Source of the DNA: Rhizomys pruinosus
Lineage: Eukaryota > Chordata > Mammalia > Rodentia > Spalacidae
NCBI GenBank assembly: GCA_009823505.1
Contig: VZQC01000392.1
Location: 6,149,076 to 6,213,075 of the forward strand
Direction of reading: 5' to 3'
Length of the DNA: 64,000 bases
A program made the position numbers and the translations under genes. Below, in pieces: positions 11,661 through 23,042 of the stretch (its first letter is position 1; every line of letters starts with the position of its first letter). The notes under the pieces are model-generated. The model did not search any database and had not been told where the DNA came from. It was given only the letters and a program-made list of their open reading frames with translations.

Positions 11661-12144
11661 AAAATACTATAAAACTACTAGGAAAACAAATCAGTGCACA
11701 CATGTGCACACATGTACATGCACACACACACAGAAGTTTAACAAACATCTTAGCAATGATCTTAAAATACATAATACCAAAAGTAAGAACAGAAAAAAAA
11801 ACAAATGTGATTGAGCTAAAAGTTCTGTGCAGCCATGGAAATGAACAGAACAAAAATGGTAGCAGCCTATGAAAAGAGAGAAAATATTTGCAATCATGCA
11901 TCTTAAAATATCTGAAATATTTATGGGATTCAAACAACTTAACACCAAAACCAAACAAATAAACAGACTGATTAACAAATAAGCCAAAGACATGATATAC
12001 AAGATATACAAATTGCAAAAAGTAAAAAAGTATATGCAAATGTGCTCAGTATCACTAATCAGGAAAATGCAAATTAATGTATAATTAAATATCACCTATC
12101 ACTCTTATTAGAATGACTATTACTAAAAAGTGCATGAGTGCGTG

Positions 12145-12150
12145 TGCGTG

Positions 12151-12195
<45 letters not shown>
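12145..12195. repeat. (TG)n microsatellite
   Basis: Interrupted at the start (GCGTGTGCGTGCC), then about twenty TG units; it lies inside old L1 ORF2 sequence. Confidence 0.9.
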
Positions 12196-12196
<1 letters not shown>

Positions 12197-12524
12197 GGTG
12201 AAGCTATAGAGAAAAAGGAAACATTGTACAGTGTTGGTGGGAATACAAATTGGTAAAGGAATTATGAAAAATGGTGTGGAGACTACACAAAAATAGAACT
12301 ACCCCATGATCCAGCAATTCCAGTATGTACACAAGAAAATGAAATCATTATACCAAACAGATATCTGCACTTTTGTGTTCATTGCAGGATTTTTCACAAT
12401 AGCTAAGATATGGAAGCCAGTTTGACATTTATTATTAACAAATGGAGAAAGAAAATGTATATACACATATGCATGAAGGACAGAACTAAAAATTAGTCAG
12501 CCATAAGTAAAGAAGGAAATCTTG

Positions 12525-12756
12525 GGCTGGAGAGATGGCCTAGCGGTTAAGAGTGCCGACAGCTCTTACAGAGGACCCGGGTTCGATCCCCAGCACCCAC
12601 ATGGCGGCCGAGAACCGTCTGAAACTCCAATTCCAGGAGAACTCCAGTTCCAGGGGAATCCGACACCCTCTTCTGACCTCCGCGGCATTGCACGACACGG
12701 GTGCACAGACCTGCATGCAGACAGGACATCCATACACATTCAAAAAAAAAAAAAAA
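12525..12756 (+). mobile_element. B2 SINE with perfect 12-bp target-site duplication
   Basis: Full-length B2 with a CpG-rich head, A box 'tggcctagcgg', B box 'gggttcgatcccc' and a 16-17 A tail. The flanks carry the repeat aaggaaatcttg at 12513-12524 and 12757-12768. The middle contains a 17-bp tandem duplication (12623-12639 and 12640-12656). Low divergence and intact Pol III boxes point to a young copy. Apparent open frames of 60-112 residues across it are SINE shadows. Confidence 0.95.
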
Positions 12757-13018
12757 AAGGAAATCTTGCCATTTGCAACAACATAGTTAGACCTAGAGGA
12801 AAGGTAAGTGAACGAGCCAGACACAGAAAGAAAACCATGATCCATATTCATAATCTTTAAAAGTCATATTGATAAAAGCAGAGAGTGATTGCCAGAGAGA
12901 TGGAGAAAATGGGTCAAGGGTTACAAATATTGAATCATAATGGATGAATAAGTCCTGCAACTCTAATGTGCAGTATGCTGATGATAGTAATACGCTACTG
13001 TACACGAGAAAATTCGTA

Positions 13019-13262
13019 GGGTTGGAGAGATGGCTCAGCAGTTAGGAGCACAGGTTGCTCTTGCACAGGATCTGGGTTCCATTCCTAGCACCCACAAAGG
13101 CAGCTAACAACCACTTGTAGCTCCAGTTCCAAAGGATCGGATGCCCTCTTCTGACACCAGAGCCATTCCATGACACTGTGCGCTTATATATGCAGCCAAT
13201 ATGCGCATATACATAAAATAAAAAGAATAAATAAAATATTAACAAATAAATAAAAATTTTAA
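13019..13262 (+). mobile_element. B2 SINE
   Basis: Complete but more diverged than the 12.5-kb copy. Head at 13021, tail with AATAAATAAAA near 13225-13260. It interrupts the 3' UTR of the old L1, which resumes at 13277. Confidence 0.9.
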
Positions 13263-13446
13263 AAAGAAGTTTTCTAGAAGCGTTGTTCTTGAATGTTCTC
13301 ACTAAACACATACAAGTAACCTTGATGGATATGTTAATTGGCTTATTTGTATTTATTGTTTCAGTGTGTATATATGTCAAAGCACTGTGTTGTATATCTT
13401 AAATGCACACATTTTTATTTATTTATGGTGCCTTAATAAAGTAGAA

Positions 13447-13965
13447 AAAGCAAACAATTGAGCAAAAGATCATGAGCTTCCCGTCTTTCCAGTGGTGGAC
13501 AAATGAGAACTAAGCACTACCAAAACTTATAAGGGAAATGCAAATCGAAGAACAACGAAATGCCACTCAACAATGCCCACCGGTATGGCGAAGTTAACTG
13601 AACCCATTCCCAAGTATTGGTGTGGTTGTGAAGAAACACAGTGGCTTTATCAGCAGGGCAACACGACCACTGTGGGAACTGGGAATAGGAATCTCCACGC
13701 TCAGAACATGTACTTATAACCTGGGTTCCCCTCCTGGGTTACACTAAACCCAGGCAGAAGGACAAAATGTGACAGCAGTAAGTCACAGAGAGCACTTTGA
13801 TTCTCTTTATATAAACTCCACAAATAGGTCCAAATTAGCAATGATTACATTTGGTGAAGAAGGCAGGAGGAAAGAATCCAGGGGCCCTGTAACATAATAT
13901 TCGCTGATTTGGGTGGCAGACAGATGGATGTATTAACTTTCTACAATTATCCCTTGTGGTAGATG
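13447..13965 (+). mobile_element. ancient L1 fragment (tentative)
   Basis: 'ggaaatgcaaatcgaagaac' and the following 'accggtatggcgaagttaac' echo the ORF2 C-terminal region of ancient mammalian L1s; later parts are too diverged to place. Confidence 0.4.
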
Positions 13966-13969
13966 AGAT

Positions 13970-14262
13970 GCCCCAGGCAGTACAGTGCTTGCCGCACAAG
14001 CTTAAGCAGTTTGGATCCCTCTGTAAAATGCCAGGAACTGCAGCTCAAACCTGTAATCTCAGAGCTAGGGAGGTGGAGACAGGAGAACGGCTGAGCTCAC
14101 TGGCCAGCTAGCAGAGCAGAGTTATGAGCTCTAGGGTTAAGTGACTTGGTCTGAAAAACTCAGTGGAGAGTGACCGAGGAAGACACTAATATCAGCCTCT
14201 AGCTTCTACATACATGTGCACATGCACAGACATACACCACATAAACACGAATAATAAAATGA
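13970..14262 (+). mobile_element. B4-type SINE (ID-like head, B1-like body)
   Basis: An ID-like start ('ggcagtacagtgcttgccg') is joined to a B1-like body ('aaacctgtaatctcagagct') and a CA-rich tail ending AATAATAAA. This fusion order is that of B4. Confidence 0.65.
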
Positions 14263-14647
14263 ACTCTTGTATAGTTCTGTGTATGCATGCTATTCTTTGG
14301 TGAAAGTACCAACATGTCTATAATATTTATAGCCTACTTTTGTTTTCTTTACATTATTTTTTCATATATTTTCAAATACAAACGGTCGAAGCATTGGAAA
14401 GTAACCTTCATTTTCTAACCACTCTGATGAAACGTCTTGACCTGCTTTGCCCTTTTCATAGTCCGTGCCTTAAAACCATCTTGTTTCTTTTTGCAAAGGC
14501 ACATACACATCTAGGTTTATTGCAGCTCTCTTCACAATAGCAAAAAGCTGGAAGCAACCCAAATGTCCCTCAACGAACGAGTAGATACAGAAAATGTGGT
14601 ACACCTATACAGTGGAGTTCTATGCAGCAGTGAAGAAAGATGACATT

Positions 14648-14748
14648 GGGGCTGGAGAGCTGGCTCAGTGGTTAAGAGTGCCCACTACTCTTGCAGAGGA
14701 CCTGGGGTCAATTCCCAGCACCCACATGGTGGCTGAGAACCATCTTTA
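14648..14748 (+). mobile_element. B2 SINE, 5' half
   Basis: Intact head and B box, cut off at 'gagaaccatcttt', directly followed by a B1. The 3' half is missing. Confidence 0.85.
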
Positions 14749-14893
14749 AGCCAGGAGTGGTGATACATGCCTTTAATCCTAGCACTCAGGAGGCAGAGGC
14801 AGGCAGATCTCTGTGAGTTCAAGAATAGCCTGGTCTACAGAGTGAGTTCCAGGTCAGCTGGGGCTACAGGGTAAAAAAAAATTAAAAAGAATT
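14749..14893 (+). mobile_element. B1 SINE
   Basis: Complete B1 order from 'gccaggagtggtgatacatg' to an A-rich tail; it abuts the truncated B2. Confidence 0.9.
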
Positions 14894-15511
14894 TTGCAGG
14901 TAAATGGATGGAACTAGAAGATATTATGCTAAATGAAGTAACACAGTCCCAGAAAAACAAATGACAAGATGTTTGATGTCCCTCATTTGTGGATGCTAGC
15001 ACTAAATCCCTAGCTGCAAGACAAACTGAGCATCGTCTATGTTAAATTTCTTTTTTATATGAAAGCAGCAGTGTGGTTAAAAGGTGAATCCCTTAATGGG
15101 CTTGAGAATAAACCTACCATTTATGTTCAGATTTCGTAATATTGGTATATGGGTAGAGGATATGTATACATACTTTGAAGTAATATAAAATTAAAGGGGA
15201 AAAATGTAAAAAAAAAAGACTGAAAGGTGCTTGCATGTATGGCAGAATGCAGGAACAGGGGTAGGGGGGCATGGAAAGGGAAATGTGTCTAAATTGCACT
15301 GAGTAATGATATATGAAATATGCAAAACATCAATAAAAAATCTAAAACTAAAAAAAAATCTTGTTTCAACTATTTTCCATGCTTTCCCAATTAGTTCTCT
15401 TTCCTCTAATCTTATAAATATGAAGTGAGACTATTTGCCAAATATTTGTCAGTTTCATAATCCCCAAGAGAATCTCCTAATTTGGGACCAGTTGTTATTT
15501 AGACCTATTTA

Positions 15512-15566
15512 AACACACACACACACATACACACAAACACACACGCGCGCACGTGCACACGCGCCA
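15512..15566. repeat. (CA)n/(CG) alternating purine-pyrimidine tract
   Basis: CA units with embedded CGCGCGCACGTGCACACGCG. Such tracts are known to favour Z-DNA. Confidence 0.85.
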
Positions 15567-15789
15567 CAAGACATATAACTAATGAGATTCCTGTGAGTTA
15601 CACACTTCCATGAAAATGAAGGCATTGATCAGTGAAAGGAACCAGACACAGACATAAAAGGTCATGTTTTACATGACTTCATTCATATGAAATACTCAGA
15701 ATAGGAAACTATAGAGTCAGAGCACAGAGCATTGAATGCTAAGGGCTGAGAGGACTATAAAGAGAAATTAGGCAAAGGGTTTGGAGTTC

Positions 15790-15819
15790 TTATGGACTGA
15801 ATTGTGATCCAACTCACTG

Positions 15820-15871
<52 letters not shown>

Positions 15872-16240
15872 TCCTAACACCTAGTATCTCAGATTATAAC
15901 CTGGAGGCATAGTCTTCAAAGAGGTGATTAAGTTAAAATAGGGTCATTAAGGTATGCCCAAGTCAATGTGATTAGCATTTAGGCAGAAGTATAGACACGG
16001 GCATGAACAGAACATTGACTATGGGAAGACACAGACAGAAGATGTCCAGCTACATATAGAGGAAAGGACCAGGAAGAGGATCCACCTCTTTTATCCCTCA
16101 GAAGAAACCAAAACTGCTGATACTTTGATCTTGGAATTCTAGCCTCCAGAACCTTAAGAAAATAAAGTTCTGTTGCTTCATCCATCTGGTCTCTGGTATT
16201 TTTCTGTAGTTGCTCTAGCAAGTTAATATAGTGCTTTACT
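15790..16240 (+). mobile_element. MLT1-like MaLR solo LTR with internal (AT)n
   Basis: 'tatggactgaattgtgatcc', 'gaggtgattaagtt', 'gggtcattaaggt', 'cagcctccagaaccttaa' then 'aaataaagttctgttgcttc' follow the order of mammalian MLT1 LTRs. An AT microsatellite (15822-15865) has expanded near its start. No internal retroviral genes accompany it. Confidence 0.65.
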
Positions 16241-16269
16241 TTATAGCATGATAGAAATGCTTTAGAATG

Positions 16270-16495
16270 GTGAGGCTGGAGAGTTGGTTCACTGGTCAGG
16301 AGCACTTTCTTCTCTGGCAGAGGACCTGCATTCAGTTCCCATCACTCATGTGGTAGTTCACAGTATCTGTAACTCCATTTCCAGCTGATCAGATGCCCTC
16401 TTCTGGCCCACATGGGCACTGCACTCACATGGTACACATATATACATGCAAGCAAACACTCATACACATAAAATAAAAAAGAAATTTTAATACAA
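16270..16495 (+). mobile_element. B2 SINE, diverged
   Basis: Head at 'aggctggagagttggttcac', 'gatgccctcttctggcccac' block and AAATAAAA tail. Confidence 0.85.
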
Positions 16496-16744
16496 GAAAT
16501 GCTTCAAAGTAAGGTACAGTGATAGTTGTACAGTGTTGTAAATGTGTAAATCACCATACTTTTCAATGGTTCGTTTTATGCCATGTGAATTTTACTTCAA
16601 TTCATTAAAAAAAAAATCAGACTCCCCAGGTCTCTGGATAATTAGCCAAATAATTTTGACTTGCAAATGAAGGCAAAACACTAGACATTTGTTTTTCCTG
16701 AGAATATATAAATACTCTACATCCCATCCATTAAAACAATTAAA

Positions 16745-16890
16745 AAGGAGTGATGGTGTATGTCTTTTGTCTCAGCACTCAGGAAGCAGAGGCAGATAGA
16801 TCTCTGAGATCAAGGTCAGTATGATCTACATAGGTGTTCCAAGCCAGCTGGGGTTACAGGGAAACCCTGCCTTAAACAAAGTGAAACAAA
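16745..16890 (+). mobile_element. B1 SINE, diverged
   Basis: B1 block order is intact but with many substitutions and no clean tail. Confidence 0.75.
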
Positions 16891-17004
16891 ATAGAAGTCA
16901 TAAATATTGTGAGAAAATAAACTAAGCAACTACTAAATGCTAAACCACATAAATTTATAATCAAGGAAATTACATTAAAGACTTTGTTCAATGGTTATGG
17001 AGCT

Positions 17005-17081
17005 GTTATGGGATGAACTGTAGCCCAACTCAACAACAACAACAAAAACCTTCTGTGAAGTCCTAACCTCTGGTTCTTCAG
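17005..17081 (+). mobile_element. MLT1-like LTR 5' fragment (tentative)
   Basis: 'gttatgggatgaactgtagc' and 'gaagtcctaacctctggt' resemble the start of MLT1 LTRs. The remainder past the inserted B1 is not clear. Confidence 0.4.
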
Positions 17082-17094
17082 AATGTAACACTCA

Positions 17095-17230
17095 GCTGGA
17101 CATGGTGATGCATGCCTTTAATCCCAGCACTGGGAAGACAGAACTCTCTGAGTTCAAGGCCAGCCTGGTCTACATAGCGAGTTCCAGGCCAGCTGGGGCT
17201 ACAGAGACACCCTGTCTTAAAAAGCAAAAA
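17095..17230 (+). mobile_element. B1 SINE with perfect 13-bp target-site duplication
   Basis: Complete B1 from 'gctggacatggtgatgcatg' to an A-rich tail, flanked by aatgtaacactca at 17082-17094 and 17231-17243. Confidence 0.95.
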
Positions 17231-17419
17231 AATGTAACACTCAAAATTCCTCTTGTCCTGGTCATCTTATGGTCTTCTACTGTTATCACACTTGTGGCTG
17301 TTGGCCTCTGTGGTATGTCTTTGGTGGGAAGAGTTCCTGATGGTGCTACTATGGGTCTCTTCTCAACTTTGCTCTTGTGACTTTGACATTTTCTCTGGCA
17401 AAAAATTTTTTAAGATAAC

Positions 17420-17657
17420 GTTTTACATTCTTTGAAAATTTAAATGGTGTATATTGATCATATCCATTCATCATTCCCTCCCTCCGACTCCTAATACCTG
17501 ACCCTTCTCTCTCCCAATTATGCATTCTCATTTTTAATAGTACAAAAATCATTGTAGGAAGGATAGGGGAGAGGAAAGTTAAAGTGTAAGGACACATATG
17601 GATGGAAATGTCATAACGACGCACATTACTTTGTACACTAATTTTAAATTTTAATTG
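17420..17657. mobile_element. L1 3' UTR pieces in opposite orientations (tentative)
   Basis: 17450-17520 resembles an antisense Lx-type 3' UTR and 17545-17657 resembles a sense L1 terminus ('ggaaatgtcataacgac'). The juxtaposition suggests an inverted insertion. Confidence 0.4.
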
Positions 17658-17670
17658 AAGAAATCATTGG

Positions 17671-17937
17671 GACTCCAAACAGCCACCAAGAGTCAGTGAG
17701 GTGCCAGTGAGGAAAGGCTGACCCGCCATGACCCTTGGGGGGGGGCTCACCACCCACCCTTGGAAGTCCCAGCTCAGACTCCAGACACCCAACCAGAGTC
17801 AGTGAGGTGCCAGCAAGGCAAGGCAGACTGCCTTGACCCTTGAGGGGTTCGGCCCCTGCCCCCAGAAGTCCCAGCTTGGACTCCAGACAGGTGCCAGCAG
17901 TCAGTGAGGTGCCAGTGAGGCAAGGGGGACCTACTGG
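17671..17937 (+). promoter_or_regulatory. L1 5' UTR tandem monomers (promoter)
   Basis: Three successive units begin 'gactcca' at 17671, 17777 and 17879. The first two are 106 and 102 bp; the third is partial and ends near 17937. Shared blocks are 'agtcagtgaggtgccag', 'ccttg' plus G/C-rich sequence, and 'agaagtcccagct'-like ends. In mouse L1 the 5' UTR monomers carry the promoter and are longer (about 200 bp), so these short units would represent another monomer type. Promoter activity is inferred from position. Confidence 0.75.
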
Positions 17938-18104
17938 TGTGTGGACCAAAGTAGAACCCAACCCAGCGCCCCAGCGCCCCAGCCCCCCATCCTGGTGGAG
18001 CTCTGGTGCAGAGGTTCTAACAGGTGGAGCATTGGTGATCATAGTCTGTGCAGCCAACTTTGAGGGGCTAGAACTCAAAGAAACAAATAAACAGACAAAT
18101 CCAC

Positions 18105-19216
18105 ATGTCAAAGACAAAAATAAAAAACAACATAGGAAGAGCCCCTAATAAATCCACACCGAACTCTACCAACCCTGCAGAAGATCCTTACAATGAGATC
18201 TCTGAGGAAGAAGCCAAGACACCAACCTTAGAAGAACAACTGTAGACATATTCAAAGAAATTAGAGAACAAAGGGAAGAGAATGAAAAACTCAAGAAGGA
18301 CCTAGAGGGAGACAATGACAAACGGTGGAAAAAACTTAGGGGAGAGATTGAAAAACTCAAGAAGGACCTAGAGGGAGAAAATGACAAACTCCAGAATGAA
18401 GTGGAAACACTGAAAAGATCCCAGGATGAAATGAAAAAAGAAAATGACCAATGAATCAAGGAGCTACAAGATGAGAATGACAGGCTCCAGAAGGAAGCGG
18501 AAAATCTAAAGAAATAACAGGATGAAATGGAAAATGATATTGAACATTTGTCCAACCACCAGGAAAGGATGGGAAAAAGCTTCAGAAGCAGAATGGAAGA
18601 AGCAGAAAAAAGAATATAAGACCTGCAGGATAATATGGAGCAACTAGAAAGCTCAAGTAAAGATTGTAAAAAAATTAAAAAAAACACAAGAGTGGAACAA
18701 CCAGGAAATGTGGGACACTATGAATAGACAAAACCTCCACATCATAGGGATAGAGGAAGGAGAAGAATCCCAAGACAACACTATTGACCAGATCTTCAAT
18801 AGGATAATAGAAGAAAATTTCCCCAAACAGAAAAAAGACAAACCCATACAAATACAGGAAGCATGTAGAACACCAAATAGTCAGGACCAGAAAAGAAACT
18901 CCCCATGCCATATAATTATTAAAACACTAGATGCTAATATAAAAGACAAAATACTGAAAGCCACAGAGAAAAACACCAAGTTACATATAAGAGGAAACCC
19001 ATCAGAATCATAGCTGACTCCTCAGTACAAACTATGAAAGCTAGAAGAATGTGGACCAAAGTATTCCCAGTACTAAACAATTTTAGATGCCAACTCAGAC
19101 TACTATACCCAGCAAAAATGTCAATTATAGTTGAAAGAGAAAGAAGAATCTTTCACGACATGAACAAAATGAAAGAATACATGTCAAAGAAACCCAACAA
19201 AATCATAACAGAGTAA
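18105..19216 (+). pseudogene. L1 ORF1 (RNA-binding protein), decayed
   Basis: The likely start is the ATG at 18105 (MSKTKIKNN...). A stop interrupts it at about 18246, and further stops follow around 18453 and 18517. The region 18250-18660 encodes Lys/Glu/Leu-rich heptads typical of the ORF1 coiled coil, including a 66-bp tandem duplication (18284-18349 and 18350-18415). The RNA-recognition and C-terminal domains follow at about 18705-19216, ending at a TAA. ORF1p normally forms trimers and chaperones L1 RNA in the RNP. The reading frame is now in pieces, with a 101-residue piece at 18708-19013 and a 60-residue piece at 19034-19216. Confidence 0.85.
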
Positions 19217-19267
19217 ATATAAACCTAGACCAAGAATGCAAGCAAAAAAAAAAATAAGCTAAAAGGA

Positions 19268-22200
19268 AGCAACACACATCTCTCAGTAATAACCTTAAAT
19301 ACTAATGGTCTAAACTTCCCAATCAAAAGGCATAGACTGGGAGAATGGAATAGGAAACTGAACCCTTCTATATGCTGTCTACAAGAAACCCATCTCACCC
19401 TCAAGGACAAACACCACCTTAGAGTGAAAGAATGGAAAAAATGCTCCAAGCAAATGGTGCCAAGAAACAAGCTGGAGTGGCTATTCTAATGTCAGACAAA
19501 ATAGATCTCAAAGTAAAATTAATCAGAAGAGACAAAGAGGGCCACTATATCCTTGTCAAAGGAACAGTGAACCATGAAGACTTCACAATCCTAAATGTTT
19601 ATGCACCAAACTCTGGTGCATCTAACTTTATAAACAGTACTCTGCAGGACCTCAAGACACAGATTAATCTGAACACACTAATAGTGGAGGACTTCAACAC
19701 CCCACTGAACTGCTTGGATAGATCAACTGGACAAAAAATAAACAGACATCAGAACTGAACAATACAATACACCAAATGGACCTCACAGACATCTACAGAA
19801 TATTCCACCCAAATACCAGAGAATATACTTTCTACTCAGCACCTCACGGAACATTCTCCAAAATCGACCACATACTGGTACACAAAAGGAACCTCAACAA
19901 ATACAAAAGGATAGAAATTATTCCATGCATTCTATCAGACCACAGTGCATCAAAGCTCAATATGAAAACCAGAAAAAGCCCAACTAGTTATAAGAACACA
20001 TGGAGGTTAAACAACACTATCCTGACTAACAAATTGGTCAAGGAAGAAATAAAGAGTGAAATAAAGTATTCATGGAACTGAACAAAAAAGACAATACAAC
20101 ACAACAAAACCTGTGGGATACTTTAAAAGCAGTCTTGAGAGGGAAATTTATAGCCCTAAGTGCCCACATCAAAAAAACAGAAAGGGAACAAATAAATGAT
20201 CTAACACTGCAGGTAAAAACACTTGAAAGACAACAACAAATGAACCCTAAACCCAACAGACAGAAAGAAATAACAAAAATCAGAGCAGAAATCAATAAAA
20301 TAGAAACAAAGAAAACAATACATAAAATCAACGAATCCAAAAGCTGGTTCTTTGAAAAAATAAACAAAATAGACAGACCTCTAGCCCAGTTAACCAAAAA
20401 AAAAAAGAGACAGCAATTTCAAATCAACAGTATTTGTGATGAAAGGGGGAACATCACAACAAAGAAAAGATCCAGACAATCATACAGGAATACTTCAAAA
20501 ATCTATACTCCACTAAATCTGAAAACCTAAGAGAAATGGATGAGTATCTGAAATCCTGGGAACCAACAAAGCTAAACCAAGAAGAGATTGACAGTTTAAA
20601 CACAGCCATAATATTTGAGAAAATTGAAGATGTAATTAAGAACCTCCCAAACAAAAAAAGACCAGGCTCGGATGATTTCAGGGCATAATTTGATAAAACG
20701 TTTAAAGAAGTCTTACAACCACTGCTACTCAAACTGTTTAGAAGGATACAAACAGAGGGAATTCTCCCAAACTCCTTCTATGAAGCCAGCATCACTCTAA
20801 TACCAAAACCAGGCAAAGATGCAAGCAAAAAAGAAAGTTATAGACCCATCTCATTAATGAACATAGATGCAAAAATTCTCAACAAAATACTTGCAAATTG
20901 CATATAGACCCACATCAAAAAGATCATAAATCATGATCAAGTTCAATTCATACCAGAGATGCAGGGATGGTTCAACATACATAAATCAATAAATGTCATA
21001 AAACACATAAATGGACTGAGAGACAAAAACCACATGATCACCTCAATTGATGCAGAGAATGCCTTTGACAAGATCCAGCATACCTTCATCTTTAAAGTCC
21101 TAGAGGGAATAGGACTGAAAGGAACATTCCTCAACATGATCAAAGCCATATATAGCAAACCCACTGCCAACATCATCCTAAATGGAGAAAGATTGGAACC
21201 ATTTCCCTTAAAGGCAGGAACCTGGCAAGGCTGCCCCTTATTGCCACTCCTCTTCAACATAGTGCTTGAAACACTTGCTAGGGCAATAAGACAAGAGAAG
21301 GAAATTAAAGGAGTACTAATCAGAAAAGAAGAAGTTAAGCTATCCCTTTTTGCAGATGATATGATAGTTTACCTAAGAGATGCTAAAAACTCCACCAGAA
21401 AACTTCTAGAAATTATTAAGCATTTGAGTAAAGGGTTGGGCTACAAAATTAACCTAGAAAAATCAGTAGCCTTTCTTTACACCAATAATAAACAAGTGAA
21501 GAAGGACTATAAAAAGACCTTCCCACTCACAATAGCCTCAAAAACAATAAGATACCTGGAAACAAACCTAACTAAAGATACCAAAGACCTCTACAACAAA
21601 AAATTTAAACCCCTGAAGAAGGAGATTGAAAATGACATCAAAAGATGGAAAGACCTCCCATGCTCATGGATTGGGAAAATTAATATAGTAAAAATGTCCA
21701 TTTTACCCAAATTGATATATAGATTCAATGCAATCCCAATCATAATCCCCATGAGCTTCTTCACAGACTTGGAAAAAAAATCCTTAAATTCATATGGAAA
21801 AACAAAAGACCTCAAATAGCTAAAGCAACCCTTAATGAATGCAATACAGGGGGGATTGCTCTACCAGACTTCAAACTATATTACAGGGCCATAGTCATAA
21901 AGACAGCCTGGTACTGGCACAAAAGTAGATCTATTGACCAATGGAACAAAACTGAAGATCCAAACTTGAGCTCATACAATTTCATCCACCTCATATTTGA
22001 CAAAGGGGTAAAAAACTCTCAATGAAGGAAGGATAGCATCTTCAACAAATGGTGCTGGCAAAATTGGATCATCATTTGTAGAAGAACAAAATTAAACCCC
22101 TACCTCTCCCCCTGTACAAAAATCAACTCCAAGTAGATCAAAGATCTCAACGTGAAGCCTGAAACCCTGAAGGCGATAGAAGAAAAAGTCGGCAACAACC

Positions 22201-23042
22201 TACAAGACATAGGTGTAGGAAAAGACTTTCTAGATCAGACAGAAGCTGCACAGGAAGCAAGGTCAAGAGTTGACAAATGAGACCTCATCAAACTCAAAAT
22301 CTTCTGTACAGCAAAAGAAACAATCAAGGAAGTGAAGAGAAAACCCACAGAGTGGAAGGAAATCTTTACCAGTGATGCATCACAGAGCATTAATATCAAG
22401 AATATATAAACTACTCAAAAAACAAAGAAGTAAGAAGACAAATGACCTACTCAAAAGATGGAGTAATGAGCTGAACAGAGACTTCACCAGTGAGGAATTG
22501 AAGATGGCTGAGAAACATCTTAAAAAGTGTTCAACATCATTAATAATTAAGGAAATGCAAATTAAAACCACTCTCAGATATCATCTCACTCCAATACAAT
22601 TAGCTAAGATCAAGAAAACAAAAGACAACAGATGCTGGAAAGATTGTGGGGAAAGGGAATCACTCATTCACTGCTGGCGGGAATGTAAGCTTATACAACC
22701 CTTAAAAGACTTGGAATGAGCCTACCACCTGACCCAGTCATACCACTCCTGGGTGTATACCCCAAAGACTCATCCTACTGCAAAGATACATGCACATCCA
22801 TGTTTATTGCAGCTCTCTTCACAATAGCATAGAGCTGGAACTCACCCAAATGCCCCTCAACAGACGAGTGGATGACAAAAATATGGTACATCTACACAAT
22901 GGAGTACTATTCAGCAATAAAGAAAGATGGCATTATGAACTTTGCAGGTAAATGAATGGAGCTCGAAGCCATTATGCTGAGTGAAGTAACACAATCCCAG
23001 AAAGACAAATGGAGAATGGTTTCCCTCATTTGTGGATGCTAA
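19268..23042 (+). pseudogene. L1 ORF2 (endonuclease/reverse transcriptase), decayed
   Basis: The N-terminal endonuclease domain covers about 19268-19975. It retains LQETHL near 19377, NVYAPN near 19598 and SDH near 19940, but the usual GDFN motif reads EDFN near 19688. The reverse-transcriptase domain is best preserved in a 286-residue frame (20959-21819) with QGCPL near 21225 and the catalytic FADD at 21349-21360. The C-terminal region runs to about 23042. Disabling changes include a TGA near 20079, a TAA near 20686 and several Trp codons turned into stops (near 22023, 22135 and 22278). In an active L1 this protein nicks DNA and primes reverse transcription at the target. This copy is inactive as read. 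Confidence 0.88.

Larger units (their letters stand above)
7805..13446 (+). mobile_element. old L1 (L1MA-like), heavily interrupted
   Basis: Remnants of one L1 can be followed in order along the + strand. They are ORF2 N-terminal/middle sequence (7805-8330), reverse-transcriptase region (about 9795-10120 and 10520-10700), later ORF2 (11140-11430), ORF2 C-terminus (11665-12510), and a 3' UTR (12770-13018 and 13277-13446) ending 'ccttaataaa'. The 3' end resembles mammalian-wide L1MA families rather than the rodent L1 at 17.6 kb. Divergence is high and no long frame survives. Younger elements sit inside it, each listed separately. That the pieces come from one insertion is an inference from order and orientation. 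Confidence 0.7.
14490..15355 (+). mobile_element. 5'-truncated L1, split by B2 and B1
   Basis: ORF2 C-terminal sequence at 14490-14646 resumes at 14894 after the SINE insertions and continues to the 3' UTR and a tail at 15330-15356. It parallels 22790-23400 of the full-length L1. Confidence 0.85.

Noticed and set aside
12586..12600. B-box and A-box motifs as a tRNA gene
   Set aside because: They are the Pol III promoter elements of a B2 SINE; no cloverleaf with a proper anticodon arm and acceptor stem was seen.
17644..18117. 157-residue - strand frame with repeated LTxxxCLESELGL-type text
   Set aside because: The repetition comes from the L1 5' UTR monomers read backwards.
20959..21819. 286-residue open frame as an intact gene
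   Set aside because: It is the reverse-transcriptase part of L1 ORF2, and the same ORF2 has stops and frameshifts on both sides.
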